The notes under the pieces are model-generated. The model did not search any database and had not been told where the DNA came from. It saw only the letters and a list, made by a program, of their open reading frames with translations. A stretch of 39,011 bases of DNA from Colwellia sp. (GTDB lineage: Bacteria > Pseudomonadota > Gammaproteobacteria > Enterobacterales > Alteromonadaceae), in NCBI GenBank assembly GCA_013215295.1, contig JABSOZ010000031.1:1-39011 (forward strand), given 5' to 3'. Position numbers and translations under genes: made by a program. Shown here piece by piece: positions 24,496-33,547 of this stretch; positions within the stretch are counted from its first letter, which is position 1, and each line of letters begins with the position of its first letter.

Positions 24496-27231
24496 ATGAC
24501 CGATATGGCCAATAATGTTTCACCCGTCAATATTGAAGATGAGCTAAAAAATTCTTATCTAGATTACGCAATGAGCGTAATTGTAGGCCGTGCGTTACCA
24601 GATGTACGAGACGGCTTAAAACCAGTGCATCGTCGCGTACTATTTGCGATGAACGTACTAGGTAATGACTTCAACAAACCTTACAAAAAATCAGCGCGTG
24701 TAGTTGGCGATGTAATTGGTAAGTATCACCCACACGGTGATACAGCGGTATACGATACAATAGTACGTATGGCGCAGCCATTTTCATTACGCTATATGTT
24801 AGTAGATGGACAAGGTAACTTTGGTTCTGTTGATGGTGATTCCGCAGCTGCAATGCGTTATACCGAAATCAGAATGTCAAAAATAGCCCATTCAATATTG
24901 GCTGATCTTGATAAAGAAACCGTTGATTTTGTACCTAACTATGATGGTACTGAACATATTCCCGTTGTAATGCCAACACGTATTCCTAATTTATTAGTGA
25001 ATGGATCTTCTGGCATTGCTGTAGGCATGGCAACGAACATACCTCCGCATAATTTGACGGAAGTAATTAATGGTTGTTTAGCGCTCATTGAAAATAGTGA
25101 TTTAACCTTCGAAGAAATTTTGGAATATATCCCGGGTCCTGATTTTCCTACCGCAGGTATTATCAGTGGTCGTGCCGGTATTGACGAAGCTTACCGTACT
25201 GGCCGCGGAAAAATTAAAATTCGCGCCCGTGCTGATATTGAAGTTCATCCAACTACAGGTAAAGAAACCATTGTTGTGCATGAACTGCCGTATCAAGTCA
25301 ATAAAGCTCGCCTTATTGAAAAAATGGCAGAGCTGGTAAAAGAAAAACGCCTTGAAGGTATTTCAGCCCTACGTGACGAGTCTGATAAAGACGGTATGCG
25401 TATGGTCATTGAAGTTAAACGTGGCGAGGTCGGTGAGGTTATATTAAATAACCTCTATAAACTGACTCAAATGCAAGTGTCGTTTGGTTTTAATATGGTG
25501 GCATTAACGAACGGCCAACCTAAATTATTCAATATTAAAGAAATGCTTGAAGAGTTTATCCTTCACCGTCGTGAAGTTGTTACTCGTCGTACTATATTTG
25601 AATTACGTAAAGCACGCGAACGCGCACATTTACTTGAAGGTTTATCAATCGCTTTAGCGAATATTGATCCAATAATAGAGACAATTAAAAGCTCACCAAC
25701 GCCAAGCGAAGCAAAAGAGAAACTGCTTGCTCGTGGTTGGGATTTGGGTAATGTTGCTGAAATGCTTAGTGCTGCAGGCGATGATGCTGCGCGTCCTGAA
25801 TGGGTTGAAGAAGGTTTTGGTATTCAAGATGGCCAATACTTCCTCACGATACAGCAAGCACAAGCAATTTTAGATCTTCGTTTACATAAGTTAACAGGCT
25901 TAGAACACGAAAAAATATTATCTGAATACAAAGCATTATTAGATATTATTGCTGAGTTATTACATATCTTAGGTTCTCCTGAACGCTTAATGGAAATTAT
26001 TTGTGAAGAGTTAGAAGCTATACGTGATGAGTTTGGTGATGAACGTCGTACTGAAATTACTAATGCTTCTCATGATCTATCGATGGAAGATTTGATCACT
26101 GAAGAAGATGTAGTCGTGACCTTATCGCATGAAGGTTATGTTAAGTACCAAATATTAAGCGATTACCAAGCGCAGCGCCGTGGTGGTAAAGGTAAAGCAG
26201 CAACTAAGATGAAAGAAGAAGATTTCATCGAACGATTATTAATTGCTAATACCCACGATACGATTTTATGTTTCTCAGATCGCGGTAAACTTTATTGGTT
26301 GAAAGTATTCCAATTACCTTTAGCCAGTCGAACTGCTCGTGGCCGTCCAATTGTTAATATTTTACCGCTTGAAGCGGGTGAACGTATTACGGCAATTTTA
26401 CCGGTACGTGAATACGAAGAAGATAAGTATATTATCATGGCAACGGCTTCCGGTACTGTGAAGAAAACAGCACTAACGGCTTATAAAAACCAACGTGCTA
26501 ATGGTATCATTGCGCTTAACTTACGTGACGACGATACCTTAATTGGTGTTGCGATTACCAATGGTTATAATGATATTATGTTGTTCTCTGACGCGGGTAA
26601 AGTTGTTCGTTTTAACGAAAAACTTCGTGATAGTGAAACAGGTGCAATCAAGTTAGATGAAGAAACGGGTGAAGAGCGCTGGGCCTTAAAACCTATCGGC
26701 CGAACGGGTACTGGTGTTCGTGGTATTAAGTTAGATGGCGACCAAAAAGTTGTCTCTTTAATCGTGCCTCAAAACGATGGCCCCATCTTAACGATTACTG
26801 AGAATGGCTTTGGTAAACGTACGGCATTAACTGAATATCCAGCGAAAAGTCGTGCCACTAAAGGTGTTGTTTCTATTAAAGTTAGTGACCGTAATGGCCG
26901 TGTAGTTGGTGCTGTTCAAGTTGAAGACTTAGATGAAATAATGCTTATTACTGATAACGGAACACTTGTTCGTACACGTGTTAAAGAAGTAAGTGTTATT
27001 GGTCGTAATACCCAAGGTGTTCGAATCATTAGAACAGCAGAAGATGAACATGTAGTTGCATTGCAACGTATTGATGAAATTGAAGAAGTTGAAGAAGAGG
27101 ATGTTCCAGAAGGAACAGAGGAAGCTTCACAAGACTCAGTAGAATCATCAGAAACAGAGAGTACTTCAATAGAAGCGTCAACAGACGTTGAAAGTGACAA
27201 TGAAGAACTCGATGAAGACGATAAAGAATAA
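24496..27231 (+). CDS. gyrA: DNA gyrase subunit A
   Basis: GyrA cuts and rejoins DNA during gyrase supercoiling. The 911-residue protein (E. coli 875) is collinear with E. coli GyrA at the N-terminus: catalytic Tyr122 in [10 protein letters not shown], and a quinolone-determining region [12 protein letters not shown] with Thr83 and Asp87. The C-terminal beta-pinwheel begins with the GyrA box QRRGGKG. The extra length is an acidic Ser/Glu/Asp-rich tail (about 862-911). AAGGGA lies about 13 bases upstream of the ATG. It stands alone, with a strong terminator right after it. Confidence 0.98.
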   Translation: MTDMANNVSPVNIEDELKNSYLDYAMSVIVGRALPDVRDGLKPVHRRVLFAMNVLGNDFNKPYKKSARVVGDVIGKYHPHGDTAVYDTIVRMAQPFSLRYMLVDGQGNFGSVDGDSAAAMRYTEIRMSKIAHSILADLDKETVDFVPNYDGTEHIPVVMPTRIPNLLVNGSSGIAVGMATNIPPHNLTEVINGCLALIENSDLTFEEILEYIPGPDFPTAGIISGRAGIDEAYRTGRGKIKIRARADIEVHPTTGKETIVVHELPYQVNKARLIEKMAELVKEKRLEGISALRDESDKDGMRMVIEVKRGEVGEVILNNLYKLTQMQVSFGFNMVALTNGQPKLFNIKEMLEEFILHRREVVTRRTIFELRKARERAHLLEGLSIALANIDPIIETIKSSPTPSEAKEKLLARGWDLGNVAEMLSAAGDDAARPEWVEEGFGIQDGQYFLTIQQAQAILDLRLHKLTGLEHEKILSEYKALLDIIAELLHILGSPERLMEIICEELEAIRDEFGDERRTEITNASHDLSMEDLITEEDVVVTLSHEGYVKYQILSDYQAQRRGGKGKAATKMKEEDFIERLLIANTHDTILCFSDRGKLYWLKVFQLPLASRTARGRPIVNILPLEAGERITAILPVREYEEDKYIIMATASGTVKKTALTAYKNQRANGIIALNLRDDDTLIGVAITNGYNDIMLFSDAGKVVRFNEKLRDSETGAIKLDEETGEERWALKPIGRTGTGVRGIKLDGDQKVVSLIVPQNDGPILTITENGFGKRTALTEYPAKSRATKGVVSIKVSDRNGRVVGAVQVEDLDEIMLITDNGTLVRTRVKEVSVIGRNTQGVRIIRTAEDEHVVALQRIDEIEEVEEEDVPEGTEEASQDSVESSETESTSIEASTDVESDNEELDEDDKE

Positions 27232-27253
27232 TTACTGCTAAGCAATAAATAAG

Positions 27254-27278
27254 AGGGCGGTTAATTACCGCCCTTTTT
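27254..27278 (+). terminator. Rho-independent terminator of gyrA
   Basis: AGGGCGGT pairs perfectly with ACCGCCCT around a 5-base loop and is followed by TTTTT. It starts 23 bases after the gyrA stop. Confidence 0.93.
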
Positions 27279-27474
27279 ATGTTCAGGACGAACGGTATTA
27301 AGCAAATGCAGGAGCATATTTGCTGTTATGTTCAGGACGAACGGTATTAAGCAAATGCAGGAGCATATTTGCTGTTATGTTCAGGACGAACGGTATTAAG
27401 CAAATGCAGGAACATATTTACTGTTATGTTCAGGACGAACGGTATTAAGCAAATGCAGGAGCATATTTGCTGTT
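27279..27474. repeat. Four tandem 49-bp direct repeats
   Basis: Four consecutive units start at 27279, 27328, 27377 and 27426, each 49 bp, beginning ATGTTCAGGACGAACGGTAT and ending ATATTTGCTGTT. A six-base fragment of a fifth (ATGTTC) follows. Units 1, 2 and 4 look identical; unit 3 has two G-to-A changes. Each unit can form two hairpins: GTTC-AGGAC-GAAC, and AGCAAAT with ATTTGCT around a 10-base loop containing AGGAG. The length is not a multiple of three, so it does not encode a peptide repeat. It begins immediately after the gyrA terminator T-tract. There are no spacers, so it is not a CRISPR array. Confidence 0.95.
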
Positions 27475-27575
27475 ATGTTCACATTTATGGTATACATCGA
27501 AAAGTTCCATCTTCGGTATGTTTATCAATGATTTTAGGTCTGATTTATTTGAATACTCAGTATAAATTTATTTCC

Positions 27576-27620
27576 ATTTGATGAGTTTTCTTATTTGAAA
27601 TAAGAGAATGCTCATCAAAT
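27576..27620. other. Long hairpin in the serC upstream region
   Basis: ATTTGATGAG (27576-27585) pairs perfectly with CTCATCAAAT (27611-27620). The inner segment TTTTCTTATT pairs with AATAAGAGAA (one wobble, two-base bulge), leaving a 3-base loop. The near-continuous 20-bp stem ends 85 bases before the serC start. No T-tract follows on the + strand, so a regulatory or message-stabilising role is as likely as termination. Confidence 0.55.
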
Positions 27621-27705
27621 TGATGTTTCCAATATAATAATTAAAACAGTTTAAGCAAATGCATCGACAAACTTAATGAAATCTTAATAGAAGGTGTTGT
27701 ATTAT

Positions 27706-28794
27706 ATGTCTCAAGTATTTAATTTTTGTGCTGGCCCTGCCATGTTGCCTCAACCGGTAATGAAAAAGGCACAAGCTGAGTTTATCAATTGGCAAGGCAC
27801 AGGATGTTCTGTGATGGAATTAAGCCATCGCAGTAAAGAATTTAAGGCGGTTGCCGCAAAAGCTGAAGCAGATTTACGTGATTTAATGTCAATTCCAGAC
27901 AACTACAGCGTACTATTTTGTCATGGTGGCGGACGGGGTCAGTTTTCTGCCGTGCCCTTGAACTTATTACCTGAAGGCAAGTCTGCTGATTATATTATCT
28001 CCGGCTCATGGTCAAAGGCGGCTGCAGTGGAAGCTGAGCGTTATGGCGATATTAATCGAATAAGCGTAGTCAATGACGCTGATAGCGATACTTATGTTTT
28101 ACCTAGCGAAGAGTGGGGCTTAAACCCAGACGCAGCCTTTGTACATTACTGCCCTAATGAAACGGTTGATGGTATTGAAATGTTTGATATTCCTCAGACG
28201 AACGGTGTGCCATTAGTTGCCGATATGTCGTCAACAATTTTGTCCCATGAAATAGATGTAGAAAAATTTGCACTTATCTATGCTGGAGCGCAAAAAAACA
28301 TTGGTCCATCAGGCTTAACAATCGTTATTGTTCGTAATGATTTACTCGGTAATGCTCAGCCAACGACACCCTCTATTATGAATTATCAGGTATTAGCCAA
28401 GAGTGATTCAATGTACAATACGCCACCAACTTACGCTTGGTATTTAGCCGGTTTAGTTTTCGAATGGTTAAAAGAAGCGGGTGGCGTTAAAGAAATTTCG
28501 AAAGTAAATAAACAAAAAGCGGAACTTTTGTATGGCTACATCGATAATAGTGAATTTTATCAAAATCAGATCGAACCGCAATTTCGTAGTTTAATGAATG
28601 TTCCTTTTTGGCTAATAGATGAAACTTTAAACGCTGAGTTTCTCAAACAAGCCGAAGCAAGAGGTTTAATGTCGTTAGAAGGGCATCGTTTAGTCGGCGG
28701 TATGCGCGCAAGTATTTACAATGCTATGCCATTAGCGGGTATAGAAGCGCTTGTAGCTTTCATGAAAGAATTTTCAGCTCTCAATTGTAAATAA
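27706..28794 (+). CDS. serC: Phosphoserine aminotransferase SerC
   Basis: SerC is a PLP enzyme of serine and pyridoxal-phosphate biosynthesis, converting 3-phosphohydroxypyruvate to phosphoserine. With the ATG at 27706 ([15 protein letters not shown]) it is 362 residues, as in E. coli; an in-frame GTG at 27694 is less likely. AAGG lies about 11 bases upstream of the ATG. Visible: [10 protein letters not shown] near 74, and PLP-lysine segment [12 protein letters not shown] near 198. The C-terminal [17 protein letters not shown] binds the substrate phosphate. The gene order serC-aroA-cmk-rpsA is the common gammaproteobacterial one. Confidence 0.97.
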   Translation: MSQVFNFCAGPAMLPQPVMKKAQAEFINWQGTGCSVMELSHRSKEFKAVAAKAEADLRDLMSIPDNYSVLFCHGGGRGQFSAVPLNLLPEGKSADYIISGSWSKAAAVEAERYGDINRISVVNDADSDTYVLPSEEWGLNPDAAFVHYCPNETVDGIEMFDIPQTNGVPLVADMSSTILSHEIDVEKFALIYAGAQKNIGPSGLTIVIVRNDLLGNAQPTTPSIMNYQVLAKSDSMYNTPPTYAWYLAGLVFEWLKEAGGVKEISKVNKQKAELLYGYIDNSEFYQNQIEPQFRSLMNVPFWLIDETLNAEFLKQAEARGLMSLEGHRLVGGMRASIYNAMPLAGIEALVAFMKEFSALNCK

Positions 28795-28810
28795 TATTAA
28801 GATGGGCTTT

Positions 28811-28856
28811 CTACGATCTTGTAGAATACTTCGCACTATCGGTAAATAACCGATAG
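28811..28856. other. Two adjacent hairpins between serC and aroA
   Basis: TTCTAC-GATCTT-GTAGAA (near 28809-28826) is followed at once by CTATCGGT (28836-28843) and ACCGATAG (28849-28856), with a 5-base loop and CAC/GTG extending the stem beyond one mismatch. No T-tract follows. These may limit read-through or stabilise serC mRNA; a weak intrinsic terminator is possible. Confidence 0.45.
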
Positions 28857-28974
28857 CGTGAAAACTTTAAATAGGCTGTTTTTACGCACAAATAGTCAAA
28901 GCGAAATTATTTTGTTTATCAAAAGTAATTTATAAAATTACTGATAACACAAAAAATAGGTATTGGAACAAAAA

Positions 28975-30318
28975 ATGTCACAAGTAAAACAAACATTAAC
29001 TATCACTACAGGCCTTGCCAGAAAAATCTCTGGAGACATCACTGTACCGGGTGACAAGTCATGTTCGCATCGCTCTATTATGTTTGGCTCATTAGCCGAA
29101 GGTACCACGCATGTTTCTGGTTTTTTACCGGGACAAGATTGTTTGGCAACAATGAATGCGTTTAAAGCGATGGGCATACAAATTGAAGGTCCGGATGCAC
29201 AACAAAATGTTGTTATTCATGGTAAAGGTTTGCATGGTTTAACCGCACCAAAGAGTGCATTAGATATAGGTAATTCAGGAACTACTATTCGATTGATGTC
29301 TGGGTTACTTGCCGGGCAAAAATTCTCCTCTGAGATGGCCGGCGACAGCTCATTAAATAAACGTCCTATGGCACGTGTTGTTGACCCATTAAAACTTATG
29401 GGCGCTAATATTTCTGCCGCTGAAAACGGCACACCTCCGGTTATTTGTGCCGGCGTGAAAGAAAATGAAGCACTAACGGCTATTCATTACGATTTACCGA
29501 TGGCAAGTGCGCAGGTTAAATCTTGTGTATTACTCGCTGGTATGTACGCTAATGGTGTTACTTCAGTAACTGAACCTGGCATTACTCGCGATCATACTGA
29601 ACGCATGTTAACTGCCTTTGGTTACCCAGTTTTGGTTGAAGACACCCCGATTGGAAAAAAAGTATCCATTGAAGGAGGTCACAAATTAACGGCCTGCGAT
29701 ATTCAAGTACCGGGTGATATATCCTCGGCAACTTTTTTCATGGTTGCAGGATTAATTGCCAAAGAAGGTGAGTTAACGATTCGAAATGTTGGAATGAACC
29801 CGACTCGAATTGGCTCTATTAATATCCTGAAACAAATGAATGGTGACTTAACCGTTATTAACAAACGTATGGCTGGCGGCGAACCTGTGGCTGATATTGT
29901 GGTGAAGTCATCACAATTACAAGGCATAGACATTGAAGAAAGAGATGTTCCCCTTGCCATTGATGAATTCCCCGCTATATTTATTGCCGCAGCTTGTGCA
30001 AATGGTACAACGCGTTTACGAGGGGCAGAAGAGTTAAGAGTAAAAGAAAGCGATCGTATTCAAGCGATGGCTGACGGGCTAAAAGAATTAGATATAAATT
30101 GTACCGTTTTTGACGACGGTATTGATATAGTTGGTGGGCAGTTAAGCTCAGGCACAATTCATAGTCATGATGATCACCGTATTGCCATGTCTTTTGCTAT
30201 TAGTTCGTTAAGAGCTTCTGGCGAAATTAAAATATTAGAGTGTGACAACGTAGCGACTTCGTTCCCTAATTTTGTCACGTTAGCAAACCAAGTAGGACTA
30301 ACACTAAATCAAGTGTAG
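28975..30318 (+). CDS. aroA: 3-phosphoshikimate 1-carboxyvinyltransferase (EPSP synthase) AroA
   Basis: AroA joins PEP to shikimate 3-phosphate in the shikimate pathway. The ATG at 28975 gives 447 residues, longer than E. coli AroA (427). Motifs are of the class II / Bacillus-Pseudomonas kind: TVPGDKSCSHRSIMFGSLA, DIGNSGTTIRL, SLNKRPMARV, MASAQVKSCVLLAG, ITRDHTERML, LRVKESDRI, DDHRIAMSFA and ATSFPNF. The PEP-site residue is Gly in GNSGT, whereas CP4-type insensitive enzymes have Ala there. A TTG at 28963 is in frame but lacks support. It follows serC in the same direction with a 180-bp gap that includes two hairpins. Confidence 0.96.
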   Translation: MSQVKQTLTITTGLARKISGDITVPGDKSCSHRSIMFGSLAEGTTHVSGFLPGQDCLATMNAFKAMGIQIEGPDAQQNVVIHGKGLHGLTAPKSALDIGNSGTTIRLMSGLLAGQKFSSEMAGDSSLNKRPMARVVDPLKLMGANISAAENGTPPVICAGVKENEALTAIHYDLPMASAQVKSCVLLAGMYANGVTSVTEPGITRDHTERMLTAFGYPVLVEDTPIGKKVSIEGGHKLTACDIQVPGDISSATFFMVAGLIAKEGELTIRNVGMNPTRIGSINILKQMNGDLTVINKRMAGGEPVADIVVKSSQLQGIDIEERDVPLAIDEFPAIFIAAACANGTTRLRGAEELRVKESDRIQAMADGLKELDINCTVFDDGIDIVGGQLSSGTIHSHDDHRIAMSFAISSLRASGEIKILECDNVATSFPNFVTLANQVGLTLNQV

Positions 30319-30365
30319 ATTAAGTTATTTAATTAATTTTAACTTTCTTTAGTTGAGAAATATAT

Positions 30366-31046
30366 ATGATAGAACAAATACCGGTAATAACGATAGATGG
30401 ACCTAGTGGTGCAGGTAAAGGCACCGTCGCACGTTTAGTTGCAGAACAACTTGGCTGGCATTTACTTGATAGCGGAGCTATTTATCGTGTTCTTGCAGTA
30501 GCAACATTGCATCATCAATTATCTATTGAAGAAGAAGAACCCCTGATCCCTATTGCAGCTCATTTAGATGTGCAATTTGAAATAACAAGTGAAGGTGAAG
30601 GAAAAGTTATTTTAGAAGGCGAAGATGTTAGCAAAAGTATAAGAACCGAAGACGTAGGAGCCATTGCTTCAAAAATCGCCGCGTTTCCTCGAGTACGTGA
30701 AGCACTTTTACGCCGCCAACGCGCATTTAAAGTCGCGCCTGGACTAGTAGCTGACGGGCGAGATATGGGAACGGTAGTATTTGTAGACGCCCCGGTTAAA
30801 GTATTTTTAACCGCCTCAGCAGAGGAACGTGCACAACGACGATTTAATCAGTTGAAAGAAAATGGTTTTGATGTTAAAATCGGGCGCCTTTTGGATGACA
30901 TACGTCAGCGTGATGAGCGAGATCAGACCCGTACGGTCGCTCCACTTATCCCTGCAGAAGGAGCGTTAATTGTTGATTCTACTGACCTTTCTATTGATGA
31001 AGTGGTTGCTAAAGTATTAACATTTGCCAATGGCAAATTAACGTAA
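30366..31046 (+). CDS. cmk: Cytidylate kinase Cmk
   Basis: Cmk phosphorylates CMP and dCMP with ATP. The 226-residue protein matches E. coli Cmk (227) end to end: P-loop [12 protein letters not shown] near 9-20, [42 protein letters not shown] and [13 protein letters not shown]. The gap to aroA is 47 bases, and it precedes rpsA as in E. coli. Confidence 0.97.
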   Translation: MIEQIPVITIDGPSGAGKGTVARLVAEQLGWHLLDSGAIYRVLAVATLHHQLSIEEEEPLIPIAAHLDVQFEITSEGEGKVILEGEDVSKSIRTEDVGAIASKIAAFPRVREALLRRQRAFKVAPGLVADGRDMGTVVFVDAPVKVFLTASAEERAQRRFNQLKENGFDVKIGRLLDDIRQRDERDQTRTVAPLIPAEGALIVDSTDLSIDEVVAKVLTFANGKLT

Positions 31047-31161
31047 ACGAAGCAATTTAGCTTCAAAAATCAACCTAACGTAAGGATGCCTTAGGTTTTA
31101 TTCATAACCCCATGAAACATGTATGTTAATTGGATTAAAAAACTGAGTTCATATAATTATT
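31047..31161 (+). promoter_or_regulatory. rpsA leader region with hairpins and no clear ribosome site
   Basis: GAAGC-AATTTA-GCTTC follows the cmk stop. Then AACCTAA (31072-31078) can pair with TTAGGTT (31091-31097), or TAAGG with CCTTA around ATG, followed by TTTTA. The 30 bases before the rpsA ATG hold no Shine-Dalgarno sequence. E. coli rpsA also lacks a good one and relies on a structured leader for autogenous control by S1, so a similar mechanism is plausible. Confidence 0.45.
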
Positions 31162-32823
31162 ATGACTGAAAATTTTGCACAACTTTTTGAAGAAAGTTTA
31201 AAAGAAATCGAAACACGCCCTGGTTCAATCATCAAGGGTACAATCGTAGCTATCAACAAAGACAATGTTATTGTTGATGCTGGCCTTAAATCTGAAAGTG
31301 TTATCGACATTAATCAGTTTAAGAATAATGCTGGTGAAGTTGACGTTAGTGTTGGCGATCAAGTTGACGTTTCTCTTAAAGCTACAGATGACGGTTTCGG
31401 TGAAACTATCCTTTCTCGCGATGATGCTAAGCGTCACGAAGCATGGCAAGTGCTTGAGAAAGCATACGAAGAAAAAGAAACTGTTATCGGTGTTATCAAC
31501 GGTAAAGTTAAAGGTGGTTTCACGGTTGAAGTTAGCGATATTCGTGCTTTCTTACCGGGTTCATTAGTAGATGTTCGCCCAATTCGCGATACAACTCACC
31601 TTGAAGGCAAAGAATTAGAATTTAAAGTTATTAAGCTTGATCAAAAGCGTAATAACGTTGTTGTTTCTCGTCGTGCCGTTATCGAATCTGAAAGCAGCGT
31701 AGAACGCGATGCATTGTTAGAATCATTAGCTGAAGGCCTAGAAGTTAAAGGTATCGTTAAGAACCTTACTGACTACGGCGCATTCGTAGATTTAGGCGGC
31801 ATTGATGGTTTACTACACATTACAGATATGGCTTGGAAACGTGTTAAGCACCCAAGTGAAATCGTAAATGTTGGTGACGAAATACAAGTTAAAGTACTTA
31901 AATTTGATCGCGAGCGTACTCGTGTATCTTTAGGTATGAAGCAGTTAGGCGAAGATCCATGGGTAGCAATTGCTAAGCGTTACCCTGAAGGTGCTAAACT
32001 TTCTGGTCGTGTAACTAACTTAACTGACTACGGTTGTTTCGTTGAAATCCAAGAAGGCGTTGAAGGTTTAGTTCACGTTTCTGAAATGGATTGGACTAAC
32101 AAGAACATCCACCCATCTAAAGTAGTTAATTTAGGTGACACTGTTGAAGTTATGGTATTAGAAATTGACGAAGAACGTCGTCGTATTTCTCTAGGCCTTA
32201 AACAGTGTATCGCTAACCCTTGGGAAGAGTTCGCTAAGAACTTCAACAAAGGCGACAAAGTATCAGGTAAGATCAAGTCAATTACTGACTTTGGTATCTT
32301 CATTGGTCTTGATGGCGGAATTGATGGTCTTGTTCACTTATCTGACATTTCATGGGCTGGCGGTGAAGAAGCTGTTCGTGAATACAAGAAAGGTGATGAA
32401 ATCTCAGCTGTAGTACTACAAGTTGACCCTGAGCGCGAACGTATTTCTTTAGGTGTTAAACAAACTGAAGATGATCCGTTTAATCAGTACCTTGCAGATA
32501 CTAAGAAAGGTGCTATTGTTACAGGTAAGGTTATCGAAGTAGATGCTAAAGGCGCTAAAATTGAATTAGCCGAAGGCGTTGAAGGATACTTACGTGTATC
32601 AGATATTTCTAGTGAGCGTATCGAAGATGCGTCTACTGAATTATCTGTTGGTGATAGTGTTGAAACTAAGTTTATGGGTGTGGATCGTAAGAACCGTGCT
32701 ATCAGCTTATCAATCAAAGCTAAAGACCAAGCAGAAGAACGCGAAGCTATGGATAACCTAAACCAAGTTGAAGAAAGTGGTTTAAGTGCAATGGCTGCAG
32801 CGTTTAAAAACGCTAAAAACTAA
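31162..32823 (+). CDS. rpsA: 30S ribosomal protein S1
   Basis: S1 binds mRNA and brings it to the 30S subunit. The 553-residue protein (E. coli 557) consists of six S1 OB-fold repeats; domains 3-6 are clear, each with a G-x-V/I-x-x-(L/I)-T-D-(Y/F)-G start (for example [41 protein letters not shown]). The linkers carry repeats of R-I-S-L-G-(L/V)-K-Q. Codon use is more biased than in its neighbours, as expected for a highly expressed gene. The ATG at 31162 gives the standard [13 protein letters not shown] start. Confidence 0.98.
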   Translation: MTENFAQLFEESLKEIETRPGSIIKGTIVAINKDNVIVDAGLKSESVIDINQFKNNAGEVDVSVGDQVDVSLKATDDGFGETILSRDDAKRHEAWQVLEKAYEEKETVIGVINGKVKGGFTVEVSDIRAFLPGSLVDVRPIRDTTHLEGKELEFKVIKLDQKRNNVVVSRRAVIESESSVERDALLESLAEGLEVKGIVKNLTDYGAFVDLGGIDGLLHITDMAWKRVKHPSEIVNVGDEIQVKVLKFDRERTRVSLGMKQLGEDPWVAIAKRYPEGAKLSGRVTNLTDYGCFVEIQEGVEGLVHVSEMDWTNKNIHPSKVVNLGDTVEVMVLEIDEERRRISLGLKQCIANPWEEFAKNFNKGDKVSGKIKSITDFGIFIGLDGGIDGLVHLSDISWAGGEEAVREYKKGDEISAVVLQVDPERERISLGVKQTEDDPFNQYLADTKKGAIVTGKVIEVDAKGAKIELAEGVEGYLRVSDISSERIEDASTELSVGDSVETKFMGVDRKNRAISLSIKAKDQAEEREAMDNLNQVEESGLSAMAAAFKNAKN

Positions 32824-32840
32824 TTTAGTCACTTGCAGGT

Positions 32841-32875
32841 GAGAAGTGTTTGGAATACAACACTTCTCTTTGTTT
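32841..32875 (+). terminator. Rho-independent terminator of rpsA
   Basis: GAGAAGTGTT (32841-32850) pairs perfectly with AACACTTCTC (32859-32868) around 8 bases, followed by TTTGTTT. It lies between rpsA and ihfB, so ihfB probably also has its own promoter. Confidence 0.85.
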
Positions 32876-32930
32876 AAAATCCATTAGAATGAAGAATTTA
32901 TACTTCAAACTAATGAACACTGGAGGTCAA

Positions 32931-33218
32931 ATGACCAAATCTGAACTTATTGAAAGATTAGCGGATAAATTAAGTCATTTATCAGCGAAAGATGTTGAAC
33001 AATCCATTAAAGAAATCTTAGAAATGATGGCGCAAACCTTGTCAAAAGGTGATCGTATTGAAATTCGTGGTTTTGGTAGTTTTTCATTACATTTTCGTGC
33101 TCCCCGTGTTGGGCGTAACCCTAAAACTGGCGAATCTGTTGAGTTGGCAGGTAAATACGTTCCTCATTTTAAACCTGGAAAAGAATTACGTGAAAGAGTA
33201 AACCTTTCAATAGCGTAA
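32931..33218 (+). CDS. ihfB: Integration host factor subunit beta
   Basis: IhfB pairs with IhfA to bind and sharply bend DNA. The ATG at 32931 is preceded by GGAGG at good spacing and gives 95 residues, nearly identical in layout to E. coli Ihf[52 protein letters not shown]. An in-frame upstream extension to 32850 is not real because it crosses the rpsA terminator. Order rpsA-ihfB-lapA-lapB-pyrF is conserved with E. coli. Confidence 0.97.
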   Translation: MTKSELIERLADKLSHLSAKDVEQSIKEILEMMAQTLSKGDRIEIRGFGSFSLHFRAPRVGRNPKTGESVELAGKYVPHFKPGKELRERVNLSIA

Positions 33219-33234
33219 TTGATAAATTATTGAT

Positions 33235-33269
33235 AAAACGGCATGCTATAATGGTATGCCGTTTTTTTT
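33235..33269 (+). terminator. Rho-independent terminator of ihfB
   Basis: AAAACGGCAT (33235-33244) pairs with ATGCCGTTTT (33256-33265), extended by G-U and C-G pairs, and is followed by an uninterrupted T run to 33269. It starts 17 bases after the ihfB stop. Confidence 0.9.
33244..33252 (+). promoter_or_regulatory. Extended -10 promoter element inside the ihfB terminator loop
   Basis: TGCTATAAT is a perfect extended -10 (TGnTATAAT) lying in the loop of the ihfB terminator, 47 bases before the lapA GTG start. No good -35 sits 17 bp upstream, which extended -10 promoters do not need. It is the best candidate for a lapAB promoter. Confidence 0.45.
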
Positions 33270-33298
33270 AATTTAATTTTCAACAAAGGTAATTAATT

Positions 33299-33541
33299 GT
33301 GCGAATTATTGTTACAGCATTTGTATTTTTCATTTTAATAGCTATTGCTTTTATTTTTGGTAGTCAGAATGAACAAACGTTAACGTTGAATTATCTCATC
33401 GCTCGCACTGAGTTATCAGTTGCTGCAGCTGTTAGTCTTTTTACTTCTCTAGGTTTTCTATTAGGATTGATTTTTTCATTATTATTGAAATTTCTTAGTA
33501 TGATAAAACCTAAAAATCAACCTTCAAAAGAATCAGTGTAA
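33299..33541 (+). CDS. lapA: Lipopolysaccharide assembly protein LapA
   Basis: An 80-residue inner-membrane protein with two hydrophobic helices (about 4-21 and 40-64) around a short FGSQNEQTLTLNYLIA segment typical of LapA (YciS, DUF1049). LapA works with LapB to control LpxC degradation by FtsH and so lipopolysaccharide synthesis. The start is GTG, with AAAGG about 9 bases upstream. It is followed 6 bases later by lapB. Confidence 0.92.
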   Translation: MRIIVTAFVFFILIAIAFIFGSQNEQTLTLNYLIARTELSVAAAVSLFTSLGFLLGLIFSLLLKFLSMIKPKNQPSKESV

Positions 33542-33547
33542 ATTTTT

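Noticed and set aside
26916-27245. Serine-rich 109-codon frame on the minus strand at the end of gyrA
   Set aside because: It is antisense to the acidic GyrA tail; the Ser runs arise from reading Glu/Asp codons backwards.
27279-27474. Possible CRISPR array at the four regular repeats
   Set aside because: The 49-bp units abut each other with no spacers, and no cas gene is nearby; it is a tandem minisatellite.
27369-27581. 70-codon open frame through the tandem repeats
   Set aside because: The 49-bp unit shifts frame each copy, there is no ribosome site, and the peptide resembles nothing; the frame is incidental.
32850-32930. N-terminal extension of IhfB
   Set aside because: The extension crosses the rpsA terminator, and the ATG at 32931 with GGAGG gives the standard length.
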